This document shows positions 45,437 through 54,661 of a stretch of DNA of 64,000 bases, piece after piece (the stretch's first letter is position 1; the number at the start of each line of letters is the position of its first letter). The DNA comes from Pelagerythrobacter marinus (GTDB lineage Bacteria > Pseudomonadota > Alphaproteobacteria > Sphingomonadales > Sphingomonadaceae), in NCBI RefSeq assembly GCF_009827515.1, contig NZ_WTYO01000002.1, forward strand, positions 558,001-622,000. The letters run 5' to 3'. The notes under the pieces were generated by a model. The model worked only from the letters and a program-made list of their open reading frames with translations, was not told the DNA's origin and did no database searches. Both the position numbers and the translations under genes were made by a program.

Positions 45437-46885
45437 ATGCACGATCCCGATTCCTTCCTCTCCGCGGCGGCCGACCTGCTCGGCGAACGCGGGCTGACCC
45501 GCGACCCGGAACTGATGGACGCCTGGCTGACCGACTGGCGCGGCCGCTATCGCGGCAAGGCCCTGGCGCTCGCCTCGCCCGCCTCGACCGCGCAAGTCGC
45601 CGCGCTCGTGCGCCTCTGCGCGCAGCATCGCGTGCCGATCGTGCCCCAGGGCGGCAACAGCGGCATGTCCGGCGGGGCGACGCCCGACGACAGCGGCACC
45701 GCCCTGCTGCTTTCGCTGCGCCGGATGGACGCGATCCGCGCGATCGAGCGCGACGCGCAGCAGGCCGTGTGCGAGGCGGGCGTGGTCCTGCAATCGCTGC
45801 ACGAGGGGGCCGCGGCCGCGCGGATGCGCTTCCCCCTCACCCTGGGCGGCAAGGGTTCTGCCACCGTGGGCGGGCTGATCGCTACCAATGCCGGGGGCAC
45901 GCAGGTCCTGCGCCACGGCACGATGCGCGCGCAGGTCCTCGGGCTGGAGGCGGTGCTGGCCGACGGCAGCGTGTTCGATGCCCTGACCCCGCTGAAGAAG
46001 GACAACCGCGGGTTCGACCTCAAGCAGTTGCTGATCGGGTCGGAAGGGACGCTGGGCATCGTGACCGCGGCGACGCTGCGGCTCCTGCCCGAGACCGGCG
46101 GGCGCGCGGTGCTCTGGGCCGGGCTCGGCTCGATCGCCGATGCGCGCCGTCTCCTGCTTCATTGCGAGGAGCGCGCGGGCGGCGAGCTCGAAGGGTTCGA
46201 GGTGATCCCGGCGCACAGCCTAGCCGCCGTGCTCGACCACCTGCCCGACGCGCGCAGCCCGCTGGCCGGCGAGCACGCCTGGCACGCGCTGATCGAACTG
46301 GTCGCCGCCCCCGGCGAGGCCGAGGGGCTGGCCGGACTGGCCGAGAGCCTGCTGACCGCCGCGTTCGAGGCCGGCCTGGTCGAAGACGCAACGATCGCCG
46401 CGAACGAGGGGCAGGCCGAACAGTTCTGGCTCCTGCGCGATTCGATCTCCCCGGCGGAGCGGGCGCTGGGCCCGGCGATGCAGCACGACATCTCCGTCCC
46501 GGTGGCACGCATGGCCTCCTTCGTCGAACAGGCCGTGCCGGCGGTGGAAGGGCGCTTCCCCGGCACCCGCGCGGTCGCCTTCGGCCACCTGGGCGACGGG
46601 AACGTCCATTTCCACGTACTCGCCCCGCCGGGCACCGCGCGCGGCGCGTGGGAAGACGGCGAAGGCAAGGCGATCAGCGCCTTCGTCCACGACCTGGTGA
46701 CCGACTGGGGCGGCTCGATCAGCGCCGAACACGGGATCGGCCAGATGAAGCGCGACGAACTGGCGCGCCTCGGCGACCCGGTCGCGCTGGCCATGATGCG
46801 CAGCGTGAAGCAGGCGCTCGACCCGCACGGCCTGCTCAATCCGGGCAAGCTCGTTACGCTTGCGCCCGCAGCGCCCAGCAACTAA
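45437..46885 (+). CDS. FAD-linked oxidase, D-2-hydroxyglutarate dehydrogenase-like
   Basis: A 482-residue flavoprotein of the GlcD/D-2-hydroxyacid dehydrogenase family. The FAD-binding PCMH domain (about 35-215) contains VPQGGNSGMSGGA, GGKGSATVGGLIATNAGG and LIGSEGTLGIVT. The C-terminal domain has AFGHLGDGNVHFHV, with metal-binding histidines, and ISAEHGIGQMKRD. It oxidises a D-2-hydroxy acid, probably 2-hydroxyglutarate or lactate. The serine biosynthesis enzymes that make 2-hydroxyglutarate are not in view. The ATG at 45437 fits the family N-terminus. Confidence 0.92.
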   Translation: MHDPDSFLSAAADLLGERGLTRDPELMDAWLTDWRGRYRGKALALASPASTAQVAALVRLCAQHRVPIVPQGGNSGMSGGATPDDSGTALLLSLRRMDAIRAIERDAQQAVCEAGVVLQSLHEGAAAARMRFPLTLGGKGSATVGGLIATNAGGTQVLRHGTMRAQVLGLEAVLADGSVFDALTPLKKDNRGFDLKQLLIGSEGTLGIVTAATLRLLPETGGRAVLWAGLGSIADARRLLLHCEERAGGELEGFEVIPAHSLAAVLDHLPDARSPLAGEHAWHALIELVAAPGEAEGLAGLAESLLTAAFEAGLVEDATIAANEGQAEQFWLLRDSISPAERALGPAMQHDISVPVARMASFVEQAVPAVEGRFPGTRAVAFGHLGDGNVHFHVLAPPGTARGAWEDGEGKAISAFVHDLVTDWGGSISAEHGIGQMKRDELARLGDPVALAMMRSVKQALDPHGLLNPGKLVTLAPAAPSN

Positions 46886-46949
46886 GCGCGCAGGGCGCGG
46901 GGCCCGCTCCCTGCCGAGCAGACATTCCTAGCGATCCGGAGAGATTTTC

Positions 46950-47735
46950 ATGGCCAGCGCGCCGCAGCCCAACCTGCCCTTGTTTTACAACGACCTGATG
47001 CCGCTCAACAGCCGCGATCACGCCAAGTGGCACACGCGCACCATCGATTCGGCCAAGTGGCTCACCAACCAGCACGCGATCCCGCTGACGGTGGACGAGT
47101 TCGTCCAGGCCCAGCGCGATTTCCCGATCGTCTTCTCCTCCGGCGACAACCCGCTGCCGCTGGCGCTGATGGGCCTGAACGAAGGCGTGAACACTTTCGT
47201 CGACGAACAGGGCAAGGTGAACGATCCGGTTTATCTGCCGGCCTATATCCGCCGCTACCCGTTCATGCTCGCGCGGCTGAAGCAGGATTCGGACGAGCTT
47301 TCGCTGTGCTTCGACCCGACGACCGAGGCGGTCGGCGAATTCGACGAGGGCGAGGCGCTGTTCGACGACGAGGGCAAGCCGACCGAGGCGACCCAGCGCG
47401 TGCTGGAATTCTGCCAGCACTTCGAGGAAGCCGGCCAGCGGACCAAGGCCTTCGTCGATGAACTGAAGAAGCACGACCTGCTGATGGACGGCGAGATCTC
47501 GATCTCGCTCCAGGCCAACCCGGACAACCCCTACGTCTATCGCGGCTTCCAGATGGTGAACCAGGAAAAGCTGCGCGAAGTGCGCGGCGACGTCCTGCGG
47601 ACCTGGAACCAGAACGGCCTGCTGGCCCTGATCAATGCCCACATGTTCTCGCTCGACCTGATGCGCTCGATCTTCGCGCGCCAGCAGCAGCAGGGCAAGG
47701 GCCCGGAAATCCCCGCCCCCGCGGCGGCAGGCTGA
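46950..47735 (+). CDS. SapC family protein
   Basis: A 261-residue protein of the SapC family (Pfam PF07277), named after a Campylobacter surface-layer secretion protein. FYNDLMPLNSRDHAKW, HAIPLTVDEFVQAQRDFPIVF and LRTWNQNGLLALINAH are the conserved blocks. No signal peptide or membrane helix is visible. In sphingomonads the family often neighbours TonB-dependent receptors and tryptophan halogenases, none of which is seen here. Role unproven. A small-RNA gene follows on the same strand. Confidence 0.88.
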   Translation: MASAPQPNLPLFYNDLMPLNSRDHAKWHTRTIDSAKWLTNQHAIPLTVDEFVQAQRDFPIVFSSGDNPLPLALMGLNEGVNTFVDEQGKVNDPVYLPAYIRRYPFMLARLKQDSDELSLCFDPTTEAVGEFDEGEALFDDEGKPTEATQRVLEFCQHFEEAGQRTKAFVDELKKHDLLMDGEISISLQANPDNPYVYRGFQMVNQEKLREVRGDVLRTWNQNGLLALINAHMFSLDLMRSIFARQQQQGKGPEIPAPAAAG

Positions 47736-47773
47736 ACCGGCGACGAGCCGGTTTCAGGCGGCGCCGGCCGGGG

Positions 47774-47802
47774 TTGAAACCGCCCCGGCCAGCGCCTAGA
47801 TT
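47774..47802 (+). promoter_or_regulatory. Sigma-70-like promoter for the small-RNA candidate
   Basis: TTGAAA (47774-47779), a 17-bp spacer, and TAGATT (47797-47802). Transcription would begin near G47809. It lies 38 nt after the sapC stop, in a gap that otherwise encodes no protein. Confidence 0.65.
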
Positions 47803-47808
47803 GTTCCC

Positions 47809-47914
47809 GTCGGGACGGCGCTCCCCCTCATGGCCTGTCCCGATCGGTGCATTTCGATGCACCTCCTCCCTGAACCTTGGCCACCTCGTGCATTTTCGCA
47901 CGAGGTGGTTTTTT
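47809..47914 (+). ncRNA. Candidate trans-acting small RNA with anti-Shine-Dalgarno motifs
   Basis: A predicted RNA of about 106 nt. Hairpin 1: TCGGGAC (47810-47816) pairs with GTCCCGA (47837-47843), exposing CTCCCCCTC in its loop. Hairpin 2: GGTGCAT, tetraloop TTCG, ATGCACC (47846-47863). A single-stranded stretch then carries CCTCCTCCC (47862-47870, first two bases in hairpin 2), complementary to ribosome-binding sites. Hairpin 3 is a perfect terminator. Exposed CU-rich anti-SD motifs are typical of alphaproteobacterial regulatory RNAs such as AbcR and CcsR types. A promoter lies at the right distance. Homology to a named family cannot be tested here. Confidence 0.72.
47881..47914 (+). terminator. 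Intrinsic terminator of the small RNA
   Basis: An 11-bp perfect stem CCACCTCGTGC / GCACGAGGTGG with loop ATTTTC, followed by six Ts. It is one of the two strongest terminators in the window. Confidence 0.92.
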
Positions 47915-48013
47915 CTTGCCCGGCTGGCCGCAGCATGCGGACCCTGCGCTATTGCGCGCCGTCATTCGTCTCCGTCATCCTGCCTCGTTCTTCGCCCCCG
48001 TCATTCAGCCCTG

Positions 48014-48961
48014 TCATTCAGCGGCGAGCGGCTGCGCGCCCGCGCGGCCCAGCCCTGCCACGGCCTGGCCCAGCTCGCGCACGAGGCCGGTGACGAGGCG
48101 CACGATCGCCCCCGCCCGGGCCGAGGGTTCGCGCAGCGCGGCATCGAGGTAGGTCGTGCGGCAGATCTCCAGCTGGATCGCGTGGATCCCGCGCGCCGGC
48201 GCGCCGTGACGGTCGAGGATATAGCCGCCGGCATAGGGCCGGTTGTGCGCCGCGCGTCGCTCGTGCCCGGCCAGCCAGCCCAGCGCCTGCGCCGCCAGTG
48301 CCGGATCGCACGAGGCGCCGAACCGGTCGCCGACGACGAATTCCGCCGTCCGCTCGCCCGGAACCCGCGGCCGCAGCGGGGGCATCGAATGAAGGTCGAG
48401 CAGGAGCGCCGCCCCCCAGCGATCGCGCAACCGGTCGAGCGCGTCGCCCAGCGCGGCGTGATAGGGCCGGTGGATCCGCTCGATCCGGGCCTCCAGCTCC
48501 CCGCGCTCGAGCGGCGCCTTCCAGATCTCGCCCAACCCGCTCAGCCGGCGCGGCACCAGCCCCAGCCCGCTGCGCGAACGGCGGTTGAGCAGCGAGTGCC
48601 GGACCGGCCGCGGCGACCCGCCGCGCACCATCGACCAGTCCACGTCGTCGCAGGCACGGTTGAGGTCGAGCATGGCGCGCGGCGCGTGGGCGACCAGCAG
48701 CCCGGCCCCGGTGGCGGCCGCGATCTCGCGCGCGAGGCGGTCGACGTGGCGATCCTCCAGCCGCAGGGCGCTGTAATCGGCATCGCGCATCCGCTCGCGC
48801 AGGGCCGGCGGATAGACGCGCCCGGCATGGGGCGCGGCGACGAGCACGGGGATCGGCGCGCCGCGCGGCAGGTGAAGCTCGAACGCGGGCCCGTCGGCGC
48901 CGGGGATCGCGCCGCCGAAGGCGACGCCCTGCCCATTGTCCGCCGGTTGCTGGCCGTCCAT
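48014..48961 (-). CDS. N-formylglutamate amidohydrolase family protein
   Basis: A 315-residue member of the N-formylglutamate deformylase family (HutG type). VLVAAPHAGRVYP, RLEDRHVDRLA, DLNRACDDVDW and LLLDLHSMPPL carry the conserved metal-ligand histidines and acidic residues. It would release glutamate from N-formylglutamate at the end of histidine breakdown, but no other hut gene is present, so another N-acyl amino acid substrate is possible. It converges on the small-RNA gene. Confidence 0.87.
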   Translation of the reverse strand: MDGQQPADNGQGVAFGGAIPGADGPAFELHLPRGAPIPVLVAAPHAGRVYPPALRERMRDADYSALRLEDRHVDRLAREIAAATGAGLLVAHAPRAMLDLNRACDDVDWSMVRGGSPRPVRHSLLNRRSRSGLGLVPRRLSGLGEIWKAPLERGELEARIERIHRPYHAALGDALDRLRDRWGAALLLDLHSMPPLRPRVPGERTAEFVVGDRFGASCDPALAAQALGWLAGHERRAAHNRPYAGGYILDRHGAPARGIHAIQLEICRTTYLDAALREPSARAGAIVRLVTGLVRELGQAVAGLGRAGAQPLAAE

Positions 48962-49056
48962 CGCGCCCTTGTGGGTAATCGCCGGGCCTGTGTCAAAGCA
49001 GGGCAGTCTCGACGTGGCGAAAGATTTCTTAAGCGGGGTGCGATAACAGCCCGGGC

Positions 49057-49446
49057 ATGACGATCACCAACCGCCTCAGGATCCTGCTCGCCGAAGACGA
49101 GGAGGCGATGCGCGACTACCTTTCCCGCGCACTGCAGAACGCCGGTTTCGACGTCGTCGCGGTGGACCGCGGCACCGACGCGCTCCCCCTGCTCGAATCG
49201 GAGCATTTCGACCTCCTCCTGTCCGACATCGTGATGCCGGAAATGGACGGGATCGAACTGGCCCAGCGCTGCAACGAGGTCAGCCCGCGGACCAAGGTGA
49301 TGTTCATCACCGGTTTCGCGGCGGTGACGCTGAAGGCGAGTCGCGAGCAGCCGCAGGCGAAAGTCCTGTCGAAACCGTTCCACTTGCGCGATCTCGTGCT
49401 GGAGGTCGAACGGGTCTTCGAAGACCGGCTTCACGCCACTGTCTGA
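49057..49446 (+). CDS. cpdR: CpdR-type single-domain response regulator
   Basis: A 129-residue receiver domain. The acidic pocket is in LAEDEEAM, the phospho-acceptor Asp57 in LLLSDIVMPEMDG and the conserved Lys106 in VLSKPFHLRDLV. No output domain follows. The sequence pattern matches CpdR, which when unphosphorylated primes the ClpXP protease to degrade CtrA and other substrates at the G1-S transition; it is dephosphorylated through ChpT and CckA. cckA itself lies at the right end of this window. Confidence 0.88.
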   Translation: MTITNRLRILLAEDEEAMRDYLSRALQNAGFDVVAVDRGTDALPLLESEHFDLLLSDIVMPEMDGIELAQRCNEVSPRTKVMFITGFAAVTLKASREQPQAKVLSKPFHLRDLVLEVERVFEDRLHATV

Positions 49447-49528
49447 AGGGCCCGATTCAGGGCTTGCGCGGGGGCGGAGCAGTCGCTAGATGGCGCGCCT
49501 GCCGCACGACGCGGCACGCCGATGGTTC

Positions 49529-49603
49529 GGGCGTATAGCTCAGTGGTAGAGCACTGTGTTGACATCGCAGGGGTCGGAAGTTCAACTCTTCCTACGCCCA
49601 CCA
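49529..49603 (+). tRNA. tRNA-Val (anticodon GAC)
   Basis: A complete cloverleaf: acceptor GGGCGTA/TACGCCC, D-arm GCTC/GAGC, anticodon stem CTGTG/CGCAG with loop TTGACAT (anticodon GAC), T-arm GGAAG/CTTCC with loop TTCAACT. The CCA end is encoded. A strong hairpin terminator follows 47 nt downstream. Confidence 0.96.
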
Positions 49604-49650
49604 TCGCACCCCGGCCGCGACCGAACGTACCGGCCGTTACCGAACGCAAG

Positions 49651-49676
49651 AGGCGCCGTGAAAACGGCGCCTTTTT
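49651..49676 (+). terminator. Intrinsic terminator of tRNA-Val
   Basis: AGGCGCCGT, tetraloop GAAA, ACGGCGCCT, then a five-T run sharing the last stem base. The 9-bp stem is perfect and lies 47 nt after the tRNA. Confidence 0.9.
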
Positions 49677-49819
49677 CGTATCCGGCCGGAAGGCACCGCG
49701 CGCGCCGCGTGGGGGCGCAAGGGACGGGCTGCCCGCCCTTCCCTTGCGCGCGCCCCCTCCTCTGCTAAAGCCCGCGCAAATCCATTCGACACCTTCCCAG
49801 GACAACAGACAGGGCAGAC

Positions 49820-51040
49820 ATGCAGAAAATTCAGGTCAAGAACCCCATCGTCGAACTCGACGGCGACGAAATGACGCGCATCATCTGGAAGTGGATCCGC
49901 GAACGGCTGATCCTTCCCTATCTCGACGTCGACCTGAAATACTACGACCTGTCGATCCAGAAGCGCGACGAGACCGACGACCAGATCACCGTCGATGCGG
50001 CCAACGCGATCAAGCAACACGGCGTCGGCGTGAAGTGCGCCACGATCACCCCGGACGAGGCGCGGGTCGAGGAATTCGACCTCAAGAAGATGTGGGTCAG
50101 CCCCAATGGCACGATCCGCAACATCCTGGGCGGCGTGGTCTTCCGCGAACCGATCGTGATCGACAACGTGCCGCGGCTCGTCCCCGGCTGGACCGATCCG
50201 ATCGTGGTCGGCCGCCATGCCTTCGGCGACCAGTACCGCGCGAAGGACACGCTGATCCCCGGCGCGGGCAAGCTGCGCCTGGTGTTCGAGGGGAATGACG
50301 GCGAGAAGATCGATCTCGACGTGTTCGAATTCCAGTCCAGCGGCGTCGCGATGGCGATGTACAACCTCGACGATTCGATCCGCGATTTCGCCCGCGCCAG
50401 CATGAACTACGGCCTCGATCGCGGGTGGCCGGTCTACCTGTCGACCAAGAACACGATCCTCAAGAAATACGACGGCCGCTTCAAGGACCTGTTCCAGGAA
50501 GTGTTCGACAACGAGTTCAAGGACAAGTTCGAAGCCGCCGGCATCACCTACGAACACCGCCTGATCGACGACATGGTCGCCGCCGCGCTGAAGTGGAACG
50601 GCAAGTTCGTCTGGGCCTGCAAGAACTACGACGGCGACGTGCAGTCCGACACGGTGGCCCAGGGCTTCGGCTCGCTCGGCCTGATGACCAGCGTTCTGAT
50701 GACGCCCGACGGCAAGACCGTGGAGGCCGAGGCCGCGCACGGCACCGTCACCCGCCACTATCGCCAGCACCAGGAAGGCAAGGCGACCAGCACCAACCCG
50801 ATCGCCAGCATCTTCGCCTGGACCCGCGGCCTGATGTATCGTGGCAAGTTCGACGGCACGCCCGATGTCGTGCGGTTCGCCGAAACGCTGGAGAAAGTCT
50901 GCATCAACACGGTCGAGCGCGGCCAGATGACGAAGGACCTGGCCCTGCTGATCGGCCCGGGCCAGAACTGGCTGACGACCGAGCAGTTCTTCGAGGCGAT
51001 CGTGAACAACCTCGAAACCGAGATGGCGAACTGGAAGTGA
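49820..51040 (+). CDS. icd: NADP-dependent isocitrate dehydrogenase
   Basis: A 406-residue enzyme of the eukaryote-like (type II) family. It starts [32 protein letters not shown] binds isocitrate, and [30 protein letters not shown] carries catalytic and metal-ligand residues. [11 protein letters not shown] with Arg/His marks NADP specificity. It oxidises isocitrate to 2-oxoglutarate in the TCA cycle. A large inverted repeat follows the stop codon. Confidence 0.97.
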   Translation: MQKIQVKNPIVELDGDEMTRIIWKWIRERLILPYLDVDLKYYDLSIQKRDETDDQITVDAANAIKQHGVGVKCATITPDEARVEEFDLKKMWVSPNGTIRNILGGVVFREPIVIDNVPRLVPGWTDPIVVGRHAFGDQYRAKDTLIPGAGKLRLVFEGNDGEKIDLDVFEFQSSGVAMAMYNLDDSIRDFARASMNYGLDRGWPVYLSTKNTILKKYDGRFKDLFQEVFDNEFKDKFEAAGITYEHRLIDDMVAAALKWNGKFVWACKNYDGDVQSDTVAQGFGSLGLMTSVLMTPDGKTVEAEAAHGTVTRHYRQHQEGKATSTNPIASIFAWTRGLMYRGKFDGTPDVVRFAETLEKVCINTVERGQMTKDLALLIGPGQNWLTTEQFFEAIVNNLETEMANWK

Positions 51041-51045
51041 AACGA

Positions 51046-51089
51046 TTTCCCCCTTCCGGCATTGTCCCGGCAATGAAGGAAGGGGGAAA
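51046..51089 (+). promoter_or_regulatory. Inverted repeat masking the ribosome-binding site of the next gene
   Basis: TTTCCCCCTTCC (51046-51057) is a perfect 12-bp complement of GGAAGGGGGAAA (51078-51089), with an inner CATTG/CAATG. The right arm contains the Shine-Dalgarno-like AAGGGGG, 11 nt before the GTG at 51098. It could attenuate icd read-through, mask the next ribosome-binding site, or both. No T tract follows. Confidence 0.6.
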
Positions 51090-51097
51090 GCCCGCCA

Positions 51098-52753
51098 GTG
51101 GCCAAGGCACCTAGGAAGAAGCCAGCGGCACGCCGCAAGGCGCCCGAACGGTTCGGCAGGCGCCGGCTGGAAATCCGCAACGCGCGGGCGAAGGACATTC
51201 GCGGGATCGCCGCGCTCGTCCGCCGCGTCTACGAGGACATGCCCGCCTATACCCACGGCGAGATCCGGGGGCAGATCAACAATTTTCCCGAAGGCTGCTT
51301 CGTCGCCCTGCTGGACGAGGAAGTCGTCGGCTATTGCGCAACGATGCAGATCGCGGAAGCGCTCGCCTTCCAGGACCATACCTGGGACGAGATCACCGGC
51401 AACGGCTTCGGCAGCCGGCACGATCCGACCGGCGACTGGCTCTACGGCTACGAGATGTGCGTCGATCCCAAGGTGCGCGGTGTGCGCATCGGGCGGCGCC
51501 TTTACGAGGAACGGCGCGCCCTCGCCGAAGAGCGCGACCTGACCGGGATCGTCTTCGCCGGGCGAATGCCCCACTATCGCCGCAACAAGCGCAAGGTGGA
51601 CGGGCCGGAGGATTACCTCGACCAGGTCGTGGCCGGGCGCCTGCACGACCCGGTCCTGCGCTTCCAGCTCGCCAACGGGTTCGAGCCGGAACGGATCATG
51701 CGCGGATACCTGCCGGAGGACAAGAAGTCCGAGGCGAACGCGGTCATGATGGTCTGGCGCAACCCCTACGTCGAGCGCGACCAGCCGGTGAAGAAGCGCC
51801 TGCCGCGCGGGGTGGAGGCGGTGCGGGTGGCGACCTGCCAGCTGCAGGCGCGGGCCGTGTCCGACTATGCCGAGTTCCTGCGCGCGATCGAGTATTTCGT
51901 CGATGTCGCAAGCGATTACGAATCGGACTTCATCGTCTTTCCCGAGCTCTTCACGCTCCAGCTGCTGAGCTTCGAGGAGCGCGAGCTCTCGCCGGTCGAG
52001 GCGATTGAGCGGCTTTCCGAATATACCCCGCGCATCAAGGCCGACCTGTCGGACATGGCCATGCGCTACAACATCAACATCGTCGGCGGTTCGCACCCTA
52101 CGCGGATGGAGGACGACGACATTCACAACGTCGCCTACGTCTGCCTGCGCGACGGATCGGTGCACGAGCAGGAGAAAGTGCACCCGACCCCGAACGAGCG
52201 GTATTGGTGGAACATCCGCGGCGGCGATTCGATCGACGTGATCCCGACCGACTGCGGGCCGATCGGGGTGCTGATCTGTTACGACAGCGAGTTTCCCGAG
52301 CTGGCCCGCCGCCTGGCCGACGAAGGCGCGCGGATCATCTTCGTCCCCTTCTGCACCGACAGCCGCCAGGGTTACCTGCGCGTGCGCTATTGCGGGCAGG
52401 CGCGGGCGATCGAGAACCAGTGCTTCGTCGTGCTGTCGGGCAATGTCGGCAACCTGCCCAACGTCGCCAACATGGATATCCAGTATGCGCAAAGCTGCAT
52501 CCTCACGCCGTGCGACTTCCCCTTCGCACGCGACGGGATCGCGGCGGAAGCGAGCGAGAACGTGGAGACGCTGACGATCAGCGACATCAACCTGGCCGAC
52601 CTGTCGTGGGCCCGGGCCGAAGGGACGGTGCGCAACCTCGCCGACCGGCGGTTCGACCTCTACCGGATCGAATGGGACGAGGCCGGGAAGCATCCCGGCA
52701 AGCCCCGCCCGCGGCGCGAGCCGCTGGGCCCGCACACGGTCGGCGGCGGCTGA
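51098..52753 (+). CDS. Bifunctional GNAT acetyltransferase / carbon-nitrogen hydrolase
   Basis: A 551-residue fusion. After a basic leader (KAPRKKPAARRKAPERFGRR), residues about 24-215 form a GNAT domain with YGYEMCVDPKVRGVRIGRRLYEE as the acetyl-CoA loop region. Residues about 240-540 form a nitrilase-superfamily domain with the triad Glu in FIVFPELFTLQ, Lys in QEKVHPTPNE and Cys in GVLICYDSEFPE. Fused proteins of this kind are a recognised family of unknown substrate. Start is a GTG; the ribosome-binding site lies inside the preceding inverted repeat. Confidence 0.92.
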   Translation: MAKAPRKKPAARRKAPERFGRRRLEIRNARAKDIRGIAALVRRVYEDMPAYTHGEIRGQINNFPEGCFVALLDEEVVGYCATMQIAEALAFQDHTWDEITGNGFGSRHDPTGDWLYGYEMCVDPKVRGVRIGRRLYEERRALAEERDLTGIVFAGRMPHYRRNKRKVDGPEDYLDQVVAGRLHDPVLRFQLANGFEPERIMRGYLPEDKKSEANAVMMVWRNPYVERDQPVKKRLPRGVEAVRVATCQLQARAVSDYAEFLRAIEYFVDVASDYESDFIVFPELFTLQLLSFEERELSPVEAIERLSEYTPRIKADLSDMAMRYNINIVGGSHPTRMEDDDIHNVAYVCLRDGSVHEQEKVHPTPNERYWWNIRGGDSIDVIPTDCGPIGVLICYDSEFPELARRLADEGARIIFVPFCTDSRQGYLRVRYCGQARAIENQCFVVLSGNVGNLPNVANMDIQYAQSCILTPCDFPFARDGIAAEASENVETLTISDINLADLSWARAEGTVRNLADRRFDLYRIEWDEAGKHPGKPRPRREPLGPHTVGGG

Positions 52754-52831
52754 CGGGTCGCGGCCGGCCACGCGCGGGGCCACCCGGCCCCCCGTCGTGA
52801 CAAGCCGGCCGGCCCGGTCTAGGACAAGGCA

Positions 52832-54595
52832 ATGGCAGGCGAGATCGCACCGACCCCCGCGCTATCGGATGCGCTGGTCATCCTGGGCGCGGCGGGCATC
52901 GTCATCCCCGTCTTCACCCGCTTCCGCGTCACCCCCGTGATCGGGTTCATCCTGATCGGTATCGCGGTGGGCCCGTTCGGGCTGGGCGAGCTGGTCTACG
53001 AATACCCGTGGCTGGGGCACGTAACGATCAGCGACCCGGAGGGGCTTGAGCCTTTCGCCGAGTTCGGGATCATCCTCCTGCTCTTTTCAATCGGTCTCGA
53101 ACTTTCGTTCAACCGATTGTGGCAATTGCGAAAACTCGTCTTCGGCCTGGGCGCGCTGGAGCTGCTGATCATCGGCAGCTGCCTTGCCATCGCGCTATCG
53201 ATGATGGGGCAGTACTGGACCGGCGCGGTCGGGCTGGGACTGGCCCTGGCGCTTTCCTCCACCGCCATCGTCCTGCCCATTTCGGGCACCCACACGCCGG
53301 TCGGCCGCGCGGCGCTGGCCATGCTCCTGTTCGAAGACATCGCGATCGTGCCGATCATCTTCATGCTCGGCGCCATGGCCCCCAATGCCCAGGCCGAAGG
53401 GTGGGAGGGGCTGGTCGATACCCTGTGGCAGGGCGGCCTGGTGGTGGCCGTGCTGCTGGTCGCCGGCCGCATCGCCCTGCCCCGTCTCTTCGCCCAGGCG
53501 GCGCGGACCAAGAGCCCGGAACTGTTCCTCGCCGCGACGCTGCTGGTCGTGATCGGGGCCAGCCTGGCGACCGCGGTGGTCGGCCTGTCGCCGATCGTCG
53601 GCGCGCTGATCGCGGGCCTGCTGATCGCCGAGACCGAGTATCATGGCGAGGTCGAGGCGATCATGGAACCGTTCAAGGGCCTGGCGCTGGGCGTGTTCCT
53701 GATCACCGTGGGCATGAGCATCGACCTCGCCACGATCTGGCAGCACCTCGGCTCGATCGCACTCGCCGTGGTCCTCGTCCTCGCATTCAAGGCGCTGGTC
53801 ACCGGCGTCCTGCTGCGGATGATGGGCGCGCGGCGCGGCACGGCGGCGGAAACCGGGGTGCTGATGGCCAGCCCTTCGGAAACGACGCTGATCGTGCTCG
53901 CGGCCGCCAGCTCGGCGCTGCTGATCCAGCCCGGCACGGCGCAGTTCTGGCAGATCGTGACCGCGATCGGGCTGACGATCACCCCCCTCCTCGCCAAGCT
54001 GGGCCGGGCAATCGCCCGGCGCGTGGATGGGGGGGTGGACATGCCCGTCCAGCCCGACGGCGAACCGCGCGTCATCATCATCGGCGCGGGCCGGGTCGGG
54101 CGGCTGGTGGCGCAGATGCTCACCGTGCACGACAAGCCCTATGTCGCGATCGATTCCGATGCCGACATCGTCGCGCGCGCCAAGCGCGAAGGCTATTACG
54201 CGATATTTGCCGACGCCTCGCGCCGCGACTCGCTCGAACGGCTCGGGCTCGATCGCGCGACCGCGCTCGTCCTGACGATGGACGAGCCGGTCCTGGCCCA
54301 GCGGATCGTGGCCAAGGTGCGCCGGCACTATCCCGACCTGCTGATCGTCGCACGCGCGCGCGATTCGATCCACGCGGCCGAGCTCTACCGCGCCGGCGCG
54401 AGCCACGCGGTGCCCGAAACGCTGGAAAGCTCGCTGCAGCTATCCGAAGCGGTCCTGGCCGATATCGGCGTGGCGATGGGGCCGGTGATCGCATCCATCC
54501 ATGCCAAGCGCGACGAGCTGCGCGAAAGGATCCAGAAGGAAGGCGCGCTGGAGCACAAGCCGAAGCTGCGAACCGGCCCGGTCGAGACGACGTAG
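52832..54595 (+). CDS. Kef-type monovalent cation:proton antiporter (CPA2) with RCK domain
   Basis: A 587-residue membrane protein. About 12 hydrophobic segments cover residues 8-385, including ALSSTAIVLP and LIAGLLIAETEYHGEVE, typical of CPA2 exchangers. A Rossmann-type RCK_N domain (VIIIGAGRVGRLVAQML) spans about 410-530 and binds nucleotides or glutathione adducts in KefB/KefC. It likely exchanges potassium for protons under electrophile or pH stress. No KefF/KefG accessory gene is next to it. Confidence 0.92.
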   Translation: MAGEIAPTPALSDALVILGAAGIVIPVFTRFRVTPVIGFILIGIAVGPFGLGELVYEYPWLGHVTISDPEGLEPFAEFGIILLLFSIGLELSFNRLWQLRKLVFGLGALELLIIGSCLAIALSMMGQYWTGAVGLGLALALSSTAIVLPISGTHTPVGRAALAMLLFEDIAIVPIIFMLGAMAPNAQAEGWEGLVDTLWQGGLVVAVLLVAGRIALPRLFAQAARTKSPELFLAATLLVVIGASLATAVVGLSPIVGALIAGLLIAETEYHGEVEAIMEPFKGLALGVFLITVGMSIDLATIWQHLGSIALAVVLVLAFKALVTGVLLRMMGARRGTAAETGVLMASPSETTLIVLAAASSALLIQPGTAQFWQIVTAIGLTITPLLAKLGRAIARRVDGGVDMPVQPDGEPRVIIIGAGRVGRLVAQMLTVHDKPYVAIDSDADIVARAKREGYYAIFADASRRDSLERLGLDRATALVLTMDEPVLAQRIVAKVRRHYPDLLIVARARDSIHAAELYRAGASHAVPETLESSLQLSEAVLADIGVAMGPVIASIHAKRDELRERIQKEGALEHKPKLRTGPVETT

Positions 54596-54661
54596 CCCCG
54601 CGACGGATGCGAGAACCCTTTGCCCGCTTCGTTCGTTGATGGGGCAAAAGGAGACGAAAGC

